Shown here: positions 45,209 to 55,417 of the stretch, piece after piece | How the letters are laid out: each line of letters opens with the position of its first letter | Position numbering within the stretch: the first letter of the stretch is position 1 | Source: Angiostrongylus vasorum | Lineage: Eukaryota > Nematoda > Chromadorea > Rhabditida > Metastrongylidae | Direction of reading: 5' to 3' | Length of the DNA: 64,000 bases | Assembly (NCBI GenBank): GCA_018806985.1 | Contig: JADANN010000370.1 | Coordinates: 1,780,001-1,844,000 of the forward strand | Notes under the pieces: model-generated | What the model saw: the letters and a program-made list of their open reading frames with translations, nothing else | Database searches by the model: none | Told to the model about the DNA's origin: nothing | Position numbers and translations under genes: made by a program

Positions 45209-45254
45209 CTGTTATGAGTGGTACTCTAAGTTTTATTTTATTTTCATTTACTGG

Positions 45255-45605
45255 ACTCGAAATTGAAAGTATTATGCAGGCCTCAGCACTTTTTTCATGC
45301 GATTCGTTTTCTCACATTCCTTTCATTCACAGAAGCCTTCAGATTCCATGCAGCTTTGGCTTCTGCCTATGGCTTTTGGTCTTCGTTATGAAGATTGTTG
45401 AATGCTTCTCCACTGGATCCCTTCTAGATTCCTCGTACAACTGTGTTACGGCTTTCGCAGGACTTCACTGGTATAGGTCGCCATCCTTTGTGGGTCGGAG
45501 AGAGCTTTTTTCTTAGACAGGTTTTATACCACGTTGCCGATCCCGGAGAGATAGCAGGCTTGGTGTGCTTAGGTCGGGATAGAACCAGCCATCTCTAGCC
45601 ATTGT
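45255..45605 (-). mobile_element. SINE-C copy, degenerate
   Basis: Minus orientation: CAGCACTTTTTTCATGCGAT, TCGTTTTCTCACATTCCTTT, ATGAAGATTGTTGAATGC, TTGCCGATCCCGGAGAG and GGTCGGGATAGAACCAGCC (B-box region). The head abuts the 3' end of the following SINE-A. Confidence 0.66.
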
Positions 45606-45845
45606 ATTTGATGCTCCATGCATTCGACTTCATTAAGCATCGTCGGAGGTGACTGAATACATATATGACCCCCACAATAACTCTACCGATGTATCGAACC
45701 AGTGTTGCTATCTTCCCAGACAAGTCTCGTACCAATTTTCCGACAGCGGTAGAATGGAAGGCTTGGTGGGCCATGAGCGCGGAGATCAATTCCACGTGTG
45801 TGTTGCACGGCGCCTCCGACCACTGCGCCACAGGCGATTGCAATG
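45606..45845 (-). mobile_element. SINE-A copy, near full length
   Basis: Minus strand: A box CTGTGGCGCAGTGGTCGGAGG, B box GGAATTGATCTCCGC, CATGGCCCACCAAGCC, GGTACGAGACTTGTCTGGG, TCGATACATCGGTAGAG and CATTCAGTCACCTCCGACGAT. It ends at ATGCATGGAGC without the TTTATCC tail, which is lost at the junction with the SINE-C. Confidence 0.85.
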
Positions 45846-46079
45846 GAGAGGAGGTTAATCCTTTACGTGGAAATTCCGCTTCACCGTTATCGCTAATGCT
45901 AGCTTGGAATTTTTTAAAAGCTGAAAGTAAGAAAATTCATCGAATTTTAGCTATTTCAACTTTTCGGCCAGACTTCAGCAGTGAACGTAGTAGTCCAACA
46001 AGTTGCCGGCAATTTTTAAATAGTTTATGATTCGATGGTCGCTTAAAGCATTTGATACAGTTTGCTTAGCGCACAAACA

Positions 46080-46245
46080 ACGTCTTTCCAGTCGGCAGCA
46101 CCGCCCCGATACATCGACAGGCCACTGCGAGTCATTGTAAAGGCCAGACACGCATTCATTCACCTCGAAACGATGCTTGATGGAATTCAATGCATGGCGC
46201 ATCCCTCAGCGATTGATCAACTTAGAGAGCTTTATCCTTTTTTTA
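46080..46245 (+). mobile_element. SINE-A 3' half
   Basis: CGATACATCGACAGGCCACT, GCGAGTCATTGTAAAGGCC, TTCATTCACCTCGAAACGATG, GGCGCATCCCTCAGCGATTG, GATCAACTTAGAGAGC and TTTATCCTTTTTTTAATCCT. The 5' half is missing. Confidence 0.82.
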
Positions 46246-46249
46246 ATCC

Positions 46250-46690
46250 TTTATGTTTTCTTCCTTTTGACAAATGATTCTCATTAACGTGACACAGTAC
46301 TTTAATGTCCATTCGCTAATGCCCTCGATAGGAAACGAACTATGTCGTTATTCTCTTCAACTCCTAAATTGCACCTGCAGTGAAAAGACAAAAATGGAAG
46401 CATAGTAACGAACTACGATCAAGATTAGTAATCGTATTTATAAGACAGAATAGAAATCCCACTAGAAGAAAATATGCAGTCGAGTGACTCGGCTAAGGAT
46501 GATGACATAGAATCGCTGGAAAAAATGGAAAAGGAAGGACAAAATACAGTGTTGAAGAAATTGAGTAACATGTTGTCTGTTGAAAAGCGAGACTTCTTGA
46601 AAATAATCATTAGATAAGACAGTGATGGTCCCACTTTAGACATATGGTCGGAACTTCGAAGCAATTTTTTGATTGTTAATCAGGTTTAAA
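46250..46690. other. Unassigned AT-rich DNA
   Basis: Nothing recognised. Confidence 0.4.
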
Positions 46691-46703
46691 AAAATGTACT
46701 TTC

Positions 46704-46860
46704 GCCCACACATGTGTACATACGTACATGCATACATACAAACATACAAGCATACATACATATACACACATGCGCTGACACACACTACACACACCGACAC
46801 ACACGTGCACGTACACACCCCGACACGCACTCGTACACAATACATCATACACGAACATAT
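46704..46860. repeat. Imperfect ACAT/ACAC microsatellite
   Basis: Runs of CATACATA, CACACA and CACACGTGCACG units. It gives rise to spurious Thr-His and Cys-Val frames on the two strands. Confidence 0.88.
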
Positions 46861-46864
46861 ATTG

Positions 46865-47045
46865 TCTTTAACAGGTATAATGACAGCTGCGACTCTAAGT
46901 AATTTTCTCCAATTTCGTTCAATCATCTCATCAAATACAAGTAAAACAACACCCAGACATCGAACAGTGTGCTGGCCGACGTTCAGTACATGACAATTTT
47001 CATTTAAACTATAGTTTTTGCCAAAGTTTATAAGTATTCCAAGTT
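46865..47045. other. Unassigned DNA
   Basis: Nothing recognised. Confidence 0.4.
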
Positions 47046-47046
47046 G

Positions 47047-47163
47047 AATTTTGACTTATTATTTACTGCCTACTCTTTTTAGCGGCAGGGTATATATTGC
47101 GAAATATAATGCAATATATACCCTGCCGCTAAAAGAGTAGGCAGTGAATAATAAGTCAAAATT
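47047..47163. repeat. Near-perfect hairpin from SINE-B 3' ends
   Basis: Arms of about 53 bases (47047-47100 and 47111-47163) separated by GAAATATAAT. They differ by one T/C change and one extra T. Each arm is the SINE-B 3' end (AGTAGGCAGTGAATAATAAG in the right arm). An RNA or single strand from here would fold into one long stem. Confidence 0.85.
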
Positions 47164-47169
47164 GTGATT

Positions 47170-47415
47170 ATAACTGCAGCCTCAGCTTAACCTGGTTCGT
47201 TGCCGATTTGGGCCCCCTAGATCAATCCCGCTGACGGGTGATTGCTGATGGCAAAAGATCAGTAGAACTAGCTGAGAGACAGGCGAAACGAAGGACCCGC
47301 ATGGTGTGGTGGTGAGCGCGCTACTCCCCGGAAAGGACAATAGCGCGTTCGTTCCCCACCGTAGACACCTGCGGTCCGGAGTTTTGCAAATATCTCAGCA
47401 TCATTAAAGTTATAT
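47170..47415 (+). mobile_element. SINE-B copy, good
   Basis: 5' extension CTGCAGCCTCAGCTTAACC and GTTCGTTGCCGATTTGGG, head AGTAGAACTAGCTGAGAGAC, A-box region GCATGGTGTGGTGGTGAGCG, B-box region GCGTTCGTTCCCCACC, CACCTGCGGTCCGGAG and AAATATCTCAGCATCATTAA. The 3' end is cut after AAGTTATATT. Confidence 0.84.
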
Positions 47416-47419
47416 TCCA

Positions 47420-48010
47420 AGTTGAATTTGTAATTTCCTCATGTATTTATCATAAGTAGTCAACCAAAAGCCAGAAGACTTAGATTTCCTTTCCAGATTT
47501 TCGTTTGCTAAAAGTAACTTGTTGTTTTCCAAACAAGGATTGATTCTGCGCCAAAAAAATTGAAGTCGTAGTAGTTCACTTTGACTGCAAAGCAGATATT
47601 TCCTAGTAAACAGTCGTTTCGTTTTTTTCAATGACGAATCAGTAACCTCACCGAAGTCTTTATTCTAATGAAAAAAAGAAGAACTAAAAGTACATTTAAA
47701 AAAAACCTATCAAATAAGGGAGGGGCAGAGCTTGGCACTCCACCCACTTTTGGAAGACCCTGAACATCGATAAAATCATGACATTGGCAGGATCGATAAA
47801 TATTTAGTCTACGTTCAGTTTTTCTAGACGACACTTCTTCATGTTTGACGTCAATCTCCGCGAATTATTGTAGGTTAGGCTGCATAGTTCTTGCTTGAAT
47901 TCTGTTAGTTACTGGAGGATCTGCTCATTTTTTTGCTTTTCACAGCTGTGATCTAGCAAACAGGTAGTCTCTAAAGCTCGATTTGTATTGAATTATCGGC
48001 TATCAACAAC
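47420..48010. other. Unassigned AT-rich DNA
   Basis: Nothing recognised; minus-strand frames at 47410-47631 and 47628-47834 have no domain. Confidence 0.4.
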
Positions 48011-48014
48011 TAGG

Positions 48015-48275
48015 TGAAAAGATAAAAGACGCTTATGAGTTACATAGAATCGTCCATTCGACGCCATTCGTATCATGCCAAAGTTATTGAATGCATATTT
48101 GGCGTAAACCATTACTTATTAGGTTCTAGCGCTGGACAAAAAACCTTTTTTCTTATCCTTCCAAACAAGCCTGGTACTATGTTGTGAACATGCGGGAGTA
48201 AGTTAGTTTAGTCGGTATAAAGCTAAAGATCATGTATGACCACTGACTACTGCACTACATCCACACTTATAATTA
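48015..48275 (-). mobile_element. SINE-A copy, degenerate
   Basis: AAGATAAAAGACGCTTATGA (tail), GAATGCATATTTGGCGTAAA, CCTTCCAAACAAGCCTGGTA and CTGACTACTGCACTACATCC (A-box region) follow the minus-strand family order. Confidence 0.62.
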
Positions 48276-48408
48276 GTTAGCTTACAACAGTTCTCAGCAT
48301 CGACTTTCTATTAACCTCGGCGTTGGATTACAAATGCGTCGTTTTTCAGCAATCGCGAAGTTGTTATACAGCATACATTTACTTCCATACAAAAACACAC
48401 GATACAAC

Positions 48409-48450
48409 AGCAGCTGACGTTTCGGAAGTATCGCCTTCATCAGAGTCTGG
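48409..48450 (-). ncRNA. Hammerhead-like motif of PLE left arm
   Basis: Minus strand: GACT, CTGATGA, extra A, GGCG, ATAC, TTCC, GAAACGTC, AGC. The canonical CTGATGA core is present. One stem II pair (C with T) is broken relative to the copy at 63.3 kb. Confidence 0.58.
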
Positions 48451-48702
48451 AAAGATATAATGATGTGCAATCTACCACGCCAAACGCTTCAATAACACAC
48501 ACAAAATGACGAAAATCTCTACGGAAATTACATGGTCAACAGCTTCTCGAAGAAGCCACCGCTTTTTAACTGATTTCCACTGAAGAAACATAAGACAGCT
48601 GATTATAGTCACATCCGGTTGATAACTGCACCCCACATCAAAAATTGATGCGAAGATACGGGGCTACGTCGCATGTGACCTCTGGGCATTCCTTCCTGGT
48701 GT

Positions 48703-48924
48703 TCATTGTAGAGTTCTTGGCATAAAAGCGAGGATAGTGACCTTTACATCAAAATCGTCTCCGCTTTGCTTTTGTCTATGCATGCCTAGTGGGGTACTTT
48801 GTCTTACTCTTCGTTTGCCATCTAGGCGTTCTTTTATACGGATACATAAAGGTCTGCCCGTTTTGCCAATATATTCATCTCCACGACTATTACAAGAAAT
48901 CAAGTATATCGCATCTGAACTCAT
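48703..48924 (-). pseudogene. PLE GIY-YIG endonuclease, partial
   Basis: MSSDAIYLISCNSRGDEYIG (GIY-like AIYLI and intact YIG), then CIRIKERLDGKRRVRQ, STPLGMHRQKQSGDDFDV and KVTILA before it runs out of frame. It lacks the reverse transcriptase and the last 45 or so residues of the nuclease. Close to the copies at 59.3 and 62.9 kb. Confidence 0.87.
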
Positions 48925-48966
48925 GCAATCACTGTCCTTGCAGTAAGGGCAAATTACGCGGTTTGG

Positions 48967-49660
48967 TGTCGTGGAACTAAAGGAGGGATCGCGCGACTAG
49001 GCTAGGGCAAATAGCCATCTCCAATGGCTACGAAATAGTAGCCACACGAGATAAGTTTAGAAGGAGAGCGATGGGCCAAAAGGAAACACTTGGCCAAAAG
49101 AAGGTCCACTTATGTTGCCCTTTATTAGCGATGAAGTAAGTGGAGCTATAACACGATACTTAAGAAGACCAGGTCTAGAGGAGGTAACGATAGTTGATAT
49201 ACCACCAGATACTCTACGTCGTCAGTGAGTCCGTGACCACCTGTATGACCGTCTATGTGAAACACCAAAATTGCGTAAATTGTCCTTACAGCAGGAGTAA
49301 TGAAGTTCAGGTACAATATACCCGATCTCTTGTAATAGTTGCGGAGATGAATATTTTGGAGAAACTGGAAGACCTTTATGTATCTGTATAAAAGAACACC
49401 AACATGGCAAACGAAAAGCAGGACAAAGTACCCCACTAGGCGCGCATAGGGCACAAAAGCAAAGCGGAGGCGATTTTGATGTAAAGGTCACTATCTTTGC
49501 ACATGAGACTAAAGCACCAACGCGCAAACTTCTTGAGGCTTGTTGGATAAATGTCAAGAACTCTACGATGAATAGCAGGGAGGAATTCCCAGCGGTCACA
49601 CACGACCTGGCCCCGTATCTTCACATCAATCTTTGATGTGAGGTGGTGTAGTCATCAACC
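48967..49660 (+). mobile_element. Penelope-like element fragment (right arm)
   Basis: Plus strand from the end of the reverse transcriptase region (GGAACTAAAGGAGGGATCGC matches the GELKEESRDLA codons of the composite) through the GIY-YIG domain to the stop and the first bases of the 3' UTR (GGTGTAGTCATCAACC). Reading frames are broken by a TGA after TLRRQ and by small indels. A minus-strand SINE-A starts directly after, so the PLE tail was replaced or interrupted. Confidence 0.85.
48975..49636 (+). pseudogene. PLE RT C-terminus plus GIY-YIG, broken
   Basis: By frame-by-frame reading: AISNGYEIVATRDKFRRRA, LPFISDEVSGAITRYLRRPG, PDTLRRQ-stop-VRDHLYDRLCETP, ISCNSCGDEYFGETGRPLC, IRIKEH-like residues, SGGDFDVKVTIFAHETKAPT, RKLLEACWINVKNSTMNSRE and an ending LHINL-stop. 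YIG has become YFG, a change in the nuclease signature. At least one stop and two frameshifts disrupt it. Confidence 0.8.
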
Positions 49661-49667
49661 ATAAAAG

Positions 49668-49950
49668 GATAAAGGATAAAGGTCTCGGCGTTGATCAATC
49701 CCTGAGGGATGCGCCATGAATTCGACTTCATTAGGCATCATTGGAGATGGTTGAATGCATATCTGGCCTTTACAATGACACGCGATGGCTTGCCAATGTA
49801 TCGAGCCAGTGCTGCTATCCTCCCAGACAAGTCTGGTACCAATTTGCCACTCCGGAGGGATGGAAGACCCGGTGGGCCATGGGTGTGGGGATCGATTCCA
49901 CATGTGCGTTGCAGGGCGCCTCTAACCACTGCGCTACACGTGCCCCTGAG
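49668..49950 (-). mobile_element. SINE-A copy, near full length, between PLE parts
   Basis: Minus strand: A box CGTGTAGCGCAGTGGTTAGAGG, split by nothing, B box GGAATCGATCCCC, CCATGGCCCACCGGG, TTGGTACCAGACTTGTCTGG, CTGGCTCGATACATTGGC, GGGATTGATCAACGCCGAGA and TTTATCCTTTATCCTTTTAT. It is the copy with the best A and B boxes and the clearest repeated tail. It lies at the broken 3' side of the right-arm PLE. Confidence 0.92.
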
Positions 49951-50059
49951 TTTACATCAATGGTTAATGAGCCACTCTGGCATTAAAATATCACTCTGAG
50001 ATATTGCACGTGATCACGGGTGATAACGATGCGATCATATCTATGGCCCACTTTCCGAT

Positions 50060-50480
50060 TCTTGGATTTATCCAGAACGCTTCGTTATCACTTGTGACCT
50101 CACCCAATATCTGATACTGATATTTTAATGTGAGAAAGGTTCACCACCCATCCATCTGAACTCGGCGGCGTGGTTAGTCTTCACGTGAAATACTCAGTGG
50201 AAAACTGATAGCCAGCGGTGAATGTGCGAAAAAAGCTTTTATTTCCAATGCGATTAAAGTCTAAGTTTCGTGTTCTTTCTACTGGGGTTATGGAGGTGTT
50301 TGACTGAATATTGCAGCCACTTTGACGTTTCCAGACTCTGAAGAGGCGAAATCCACCAAAAGTTCTTTATGAATAAAGAACAGACCAATAACCTTTTGTG
50401 TGCTTACCAAGAGAACATCTAGATATCGATCAATGTCGAGGTTTACAGGATGTAGGTCTTGGGAATAAACAAGCTTAGTT
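50060..50480 (+). mobile_element. Penelope-like element 3' tail (subfamily 2)
   Basis: Matches 8330-8720: GCTTCGTTATCACTTGTGACC, a CTGATATTTTAATGTGAG segment, then GACTCTGAAGAGGCGAAATC (worn hammerhead), TGAATAAAGAACAGACC and a TGTGCTTACCAAGAGAAC end with GGGAATAAAC. No coding part beyond the final residues. Confidence 0.75.
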
Positions 50481-50579
50481 TTCTTATCACCGTCATCACA
50501 ACAACTAACAGCATCAGTGAAGGAATAAGAAGAACGGGTAGGAAATAAATGCGCTATCATATTCTACCAATAAAACATA

Positions 50580-50850
50580 TAGGATGAAGCATGGAGGATA
50601 AGTCTCGGCGTTGATTAGTCGCTTAAAGATTGTCTATGCGTTAGATTCAATTCGTAGCACCCATAGAGGTAATTGAACACATATTTAACCCAACTCGGAT
50701 GTTTCCCGATGTATCTGTCCAGTACTGCTTTCCTTCCAGACAAGTCTGGTACGAATTTGCTAACCATCCCATAAAGATGTCTTATTTTTCATGCGACGTG
50801 GGATTGAACTAGTGACAACGCACGGGTAATAATGAGAAGCACGAGCCAAT
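50580..50850 (-). mobile_element. SINE-A copy, degenerate
   Basis: GTCTCGGCGTTGATTAGTCG, GAACACATATTTAACCCAAC, TTCCCGATGTATCTGTCCAG, CCAGACAAGTCTGGTACG and GTGGGATTGAACTAGTGAC (B box) in the minus-strand order. The A-box end is weak. Confidence 0.72.
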
Positions 50851-50854
50851 TCAC

Positions 50855-52480
50855 AATATAGATTTGCATGTAGATTTGCACTATACCTAAACAAGCAGTC
50901 ATGAATAAAAAAGCAACCCTTTAAAGCTAATGGAAGGCTAGTTTGAAGTGGATATTGAAAATTTTTGTCACAAATTCCATCAACGAATATCATTGCAATC
51001 GCCAAATGAAAGAGGAAAAGGCAGAAGGAGATCGGTTGAATTCGAATACTTCATTATACAACCGAATACTGAAACAGGAAAATTGTATAGGATATTGGTC
51101 ATCCAGCTACAGTTAAATGAACCGGTGATTTGGTGCAAATTCATGGGTTTTTAGTCTCTAGTGAAGAAGCGAAAAGATCGTTTTATATGAGCAAAAGGTT
51201 ACACACATTAGATGAGGCAACCGAGTGAAGTCACAGCAGCTTCTCAGTGTCTTTGCCTCTACTTATATTATAAGGATTACTTGAAAACCTAGTAATAGAG
51301 ATAAAACAGAAATTTAATTCGCTTCAGTTAACAGTTTGCAGCTTTCAGAAGCTTCAAACAACTTAGTTCATATTTTAGTTGACCTGAATTCCAGACAAAA
51401 AACCCTATTTATTTTTTTGGGTCACAGTTTTCTGGGTCATAATTTTTACCCCATGAAGTAGAAAAGTCCACTAAGACACTAAATTAGTGGTGCCAAGATG
51501 GCTTCGATAGACGTCGCAATTGGCTCCTTCTGGACACAAGAGAAAAAAAGACAGTAAACTCAGAACACAAGCGAAAAATTAATTCTTTGAAAGAGAAAAC
51601 AATGTTGAAAGCAACAGAAAGACGCAAATATTCAATCTATCTGTGGTAAAAGACACATCGAAAGAAAATGAATAACAAAATTTTCGACCTCTCTCAGTCA
51701 CACGGCAGTCGATAAATGTGCGACGCTCCGTCGATTTCGATTAGAAGAACGTTCGGATTGTTGAACAAACAGAGGAGGTCACAATCAGCAACACTTGCGG
51801 CTGTAGTACCTTAGTACTTGTTGTATGTAACTGCTTGCTGTCGCGCGAGTTGTAGTACGTCGGTCGCCGAGCGCGGCATTTCACTCAGTCGCACGACGTG
51901 CGATTTGCGGCGCAAAAACGTCGCGCGGCCGCTCGCTCACTGAAAAAGTCGCGCTCGCCGTAGCAAAAACTCCGAGCCACTTTAATTGGCTGCGGCAAAA
52001 AATGGTCGCGTTGCGACGCGACGCGGTTAGTGCCGATTGTGGCCGTGTGTCACACAAGAGGCTCACCAACGATGACAGTATGAAACACAGGGAGGGACAG
52101 CAGAGATTTCGTTCTGACAAGGAATTGTAATTTTTCGCCAGATTTACTGTCGGTACTAAGGGACTCGCTATCATTTCCAGAGCTGGTAAATGATATAATG
52201 ATGTGAAACCTATCCGTCCTTATTTGCTAAATAAGGAATGGTCACCGTGTTCTTATAAAGTGTCCTTGATGAGCTGATACGAGAAATCAAATGGTCATTC
52301 ATCCATTTTACTAGCTCACCTTTGAAAAATGACAGACGATGAAGAGGCTATGTTTTTTCACACACGTCAGAAGTAGTACAAATCAACTACAAGTTTCCAG
52401 GATCAATTATACTTTTAGTTTGATTAGGAACTCATACTGATGAGCAAGCAAGAACCCAAAGAAAGTGTGAAATCCCTCTA
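50855..52480. other. Unassigned DNA with CpG-rich patch at 51.84-52.03 kb
   Basis: Mostly AT-rich with nothing recognised. At 51840-52030 there is a CpG-dense block (GCGCGGCCGCTCGCTCAC among others) covered by a 97-codon minus-strand frame (51881-52174) with no known domain. Confidence 0.35.
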
Positions 52481-52484
52481 TAAA

Positions 52485-52760
52485 AGGATAAGGCGTTCTG
52501 CGTTAATCAATACTTGAGAAACACGTCTTCTATTCGACTTCATCCGTGGAATCACAGAGGTAAACTAAATGACATGTTTGTCGTTTAGAATGATTTGTGC
52601 CGGCTAAGAACTCGGTGTTTTTTGTCCTCGCAGTCGAGTCTGGTACCATGTTGTCGACCCCGGATGGATAGAAGGATTGATGAACCAGTGGTGCGAGATC
52701 GAAGCCGTTACCGATCGAGTGTGTATTGGTCATCTCTAACCACTCCCTACACCCACCCTC
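52485..52760 (-). mobile_element. SINE-A copy, degenerate
   Basis: ATAAAAGGATAAGGCGTTCT, GCGTTAATCAATACTTGAG, ATTCGACTTCATCCGTGG, TCGAGTCTGGTACCATGTTG, TGGTGCGAGATCGAAGCCG and a worn A-box end. Confidence 0.66.
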
Positions 52761-52859
52761 GCATGCGGTTTTCCACGGGCAGACTTCGTTTCATACATGA
52801 ACTAACTATAATAAGAATACATGTTTGTCAAATCTTATAAATTTCGAAGTATCGTTCCC

Positions 52860-52950
52860 TTTTTCAGCAATAGCGAGCACGCGTTTACTTCCGTACACAT
52901 AGAACACATACAGGGCAACGGTAGCTGACGTTTCGGCAGTATCGCCTTCT
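52860..52950 (-). mobile_element. Penelope-like element, extreme 3' end only
   Basis: TTCAGCAATAGCGAGC, CGTTTACTTCCGTACAC and GTAGCTGACGTTTCGGCAGT match the end of the composite (59.0-59.1 kb). Similarity stops after ATCGCCTTCT, in the middle of the hammerhead-like motif, so this is a heavily 5'-truncated insertion. Confidence 0.8.
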
Positions 52951-52954
52951 TATA

Positions 52955-54250
52955 AATATCATCACGGCATCTTATAAATTTCCATTAAGCCTTTAGAAAG
53001 CGTTTTCACGACAGTAGAATGCTCTTCCGGTGTGGAAACCGTCTTGTTGCAGATTGAGCAAAAATTTTTCCCTTAACGTGCGTCCAGAGAAAATCATAAT
53101 GTCACGTCTTTCCCAGGAGACATCCGCAGGCGTACACCGATGACCATAGCGGCAGCGATGGTTGGTGGGACTGGCTTACGCTTGGCTGGATTTTTTGGAT
53201 GCTTCTAGATCCGGATCGAACTCCATTACAGATTCGGGAAATCGCAACGGAGTGATGATCCCATTTGTTATGTTCATTTAACAGCACAATAGCCGCGATT
53301 TGGTTGTAGATCGTTAGAGAGGAAAGTTCTCAAAAATTCAACAAACAGCTGTTCATTTCCGTAGCACCGTTTTACCTTAATTTTTCTGGCTTGCTGGGTT
53401 CCTTAATGTCAATTTTATGAGATAATAATGTATATTTGGTTTTTTTTTCTAAAATAAACGTTAACCAATCAAAAACTCAAATAGACATTTCTGTTAAGCA
53501 CAAAGTGCGACTGTGAATGTTAAAACTTAAGCCATTCGAGACCCTCAAAGTAGTAATTATAGAGATGGAAAACGAGAAGACGATAACGAGAAAAAGTAAT
53601 AACTTTATGGACGAAATTTTAGTTAATTTCAAAGGAGCAAATTTCCATGAATGATAATGAAAACTATGGATGACGACGTTACGAAGTAGGTAGAAAGTGC
53701 AGGTAATAAATAAAAGGAGGCAAGACAAAAGAGTTAGCGCAACAAATCCACATTCGAAGAAAAACTGCTTGAATATGAAAAGAAAAAACTTCAGTGCCAT
53801 CAGCATCCGGCGACAACTAACTATGAAAATCCGCGATCACGACGCACTACATAGAGAACGTTTATGGATAACTACAAAAAATGGCGTTCGTAACTCTCTG
53901 CGTACTTTGAAATTGAGATAATCATATGAAAACAAAAGACTATTTTGCTCACTATTCACTAGATTTTGATAGAATTTTGTTATTTAAGCATATGGTCGAA
54001 ATATTCAGCAGTGGATCTCATCTTTTTCAGAATCCTTAAGCTTACATTTGATAAACAAATTGGTCGATCAACTCGTATTTGCAACATATCGTAGTAATAA
54101 TTTAGTCGTAAATTTAGGTTTCCTAATTAACAGCTCTGAAAGACCTGTACGAAAGGATGCTAACAGAAGAATGAAAACCTGGAAGGGTTAGGTGATAAGA
54201 CTCACTCCGATGTTGTAGCAAGTTTGAAGGCGATTATTTCTGTACTACCG
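52955..54250. other. Unassigned AT-rich DNA
   Basis: Nothing recognised; short frames (53477-53806 minus, 53697-53921 plus) have no domain. Confidence 0.4.
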
Positions 54251-54254
54251 CTGT

Positions 54255-54540
54255 TGCTGTGGGGCATGCGTAGCGCAAGACTTAGAGGTGTACTTCAACC
54301 AACAAGTGGCCGTTGCTTCGATCTCACGGCTGGGCTATACTAGCCCTCCAATCCTCCACAGTAGGCAAGTTTGCACCAGACATACCGCGGAGTATGAACA
54401 ATACTCTTGATAGATTGATTCGGCTCGGTAATTCATTTTAAAGCCTAGAATATGCGTTCAAACAGCTCTATGATGCTGCTAATGGGATCGAATGCATGGC
54501 GTTTTCTTGTGAGATTGGTGAGCATCGAACGCTTTTATGC
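54255..54540 (+). mobile_element. SINE-A copy, degenerate
   Basis: A box GCGTAGCGCAAGACTTAGAGG, split by small changes, B box TGCTTCGATCTCACG, CAATCCTCCACAGTAGGCAA, GTTTGCACCAGACATACCG, GGGATCGAATGCATGGCG and an end ACGCTTTTATGCC. Confidence 0.76.
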
Positions 54541-54544
54541 CTTA

Positions 54545-55100
54545 TTGTTACTTAAAAACGATACATAAGCATGTTGAACATGATTAGAACAGAAGCGTCG
54601 TATTGCTAGTTGGCCTTTTTTTTGCATCACTTCCACCGACGAGCACGGGCCATTTTCGTAGGGGGTTTTTTGGTTTTGGCGTAGTCTGGCCACCTCGGCG
54701 ACGTGCCTGGTGCGGACGACAGAAAAAACCGAATGACGGTGAGACAGGGAAAAAAAAAGACGAAACGAGAACGAATAGACGCCGGATAAGCGCTTCTGAA
54801 ATAAGTTTCGTTTCTTTCTTTTTTTCTTGTTCGTTTCATCACGACATAGATCGACACCAGCTGTAGAAACCGAACGACAAAACTGAGACATAAAAAAACG
54901 GAAACGAAAAAGATCAAGGAAAAATATTTCAATACTTTGTAAACAACGACGTCTCTCTGTTTTTAAACAAAAAAAATGGGTTTTTTTTCTGACCAAGCAC
55001 ATCGATATCTATATGCATAATGGATATACTTAGAAACTGCATAGTTACTTGCTCGCATACATGCCTCACTTAGACATAATGCAAAGAGTACACACTTAAA
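54545..55100. other. Unassigned DNA with long purine tracts
   Basis: Includes a 155-codon minus-strand frame (54535-55002), rich in Phe, Arg and Lys because of A-rich and CpG-containing sequence. I see no domain and do not call a gene. Confidence 0.35.
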
Positions 55101-55112
55101 CATACAAGCACA

Positions 55113-55386
55113 TGTATATATATATATATATATATATACATAAATACATACATACATACATACATACATACATACATACATACATACATACATACATACA
55201 TACATACATACATACATACATACATACATACATACATACATACATACATACATACATACATACATACATACATACATACATACATACATACATACATACA
55301 TACATACATACATACATACATACACACACGCACAACACATACATACAACAGACACACAGAAACATACACATACACATACGCATAGA

Positions 55387-55417
<31 letters not shown>

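Larger units (their letters stand above)
44878..45212. mobile_element. Tail-to-tail pair of hammerhead-bearing ends
   Basis: Left arm (plus, about 44878-44995) and right arm (minus, about 45080-45212) share AGCACGGCTCTGAGGAAGGC, ATCGACCAGC, a CTATACCAACC block and an ATAAGA/ATATAAA-type end. Here the 3' ends point toward each other, unlike the other pairs. No coding sequence is visible. Confidence 0.65.
48285..48965 (-). mobile_element. Penelope-like element, 3' fragment (left arm)
   Basis: Minus strand: GIY-YIG endonuclease coding part (48924-48703), 3' UTR, hammerhead-like motif and the full terminal sequence through CGAGGTTAATAGAAAGTCGA to GAACTGTTG. This arm keeps the extra terminal 50 bases also found at 63428-63477. 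It begins abruptly at about 48965, where a plus-strand PLE fragment starts, forming a head-to-head junction. Confidence 0.88.

Noticed and set aside
54535..55002. 155-codon minus-strand frame
   Set aside because: Low-complexity composition from purine tracts and no recognisable domain.
55113..55345. CRISPR-like regular repeat
   Set aside because: It is a simple tetranucleotide microsatellite without spacers, in what is clearly eukaryotic DNA.
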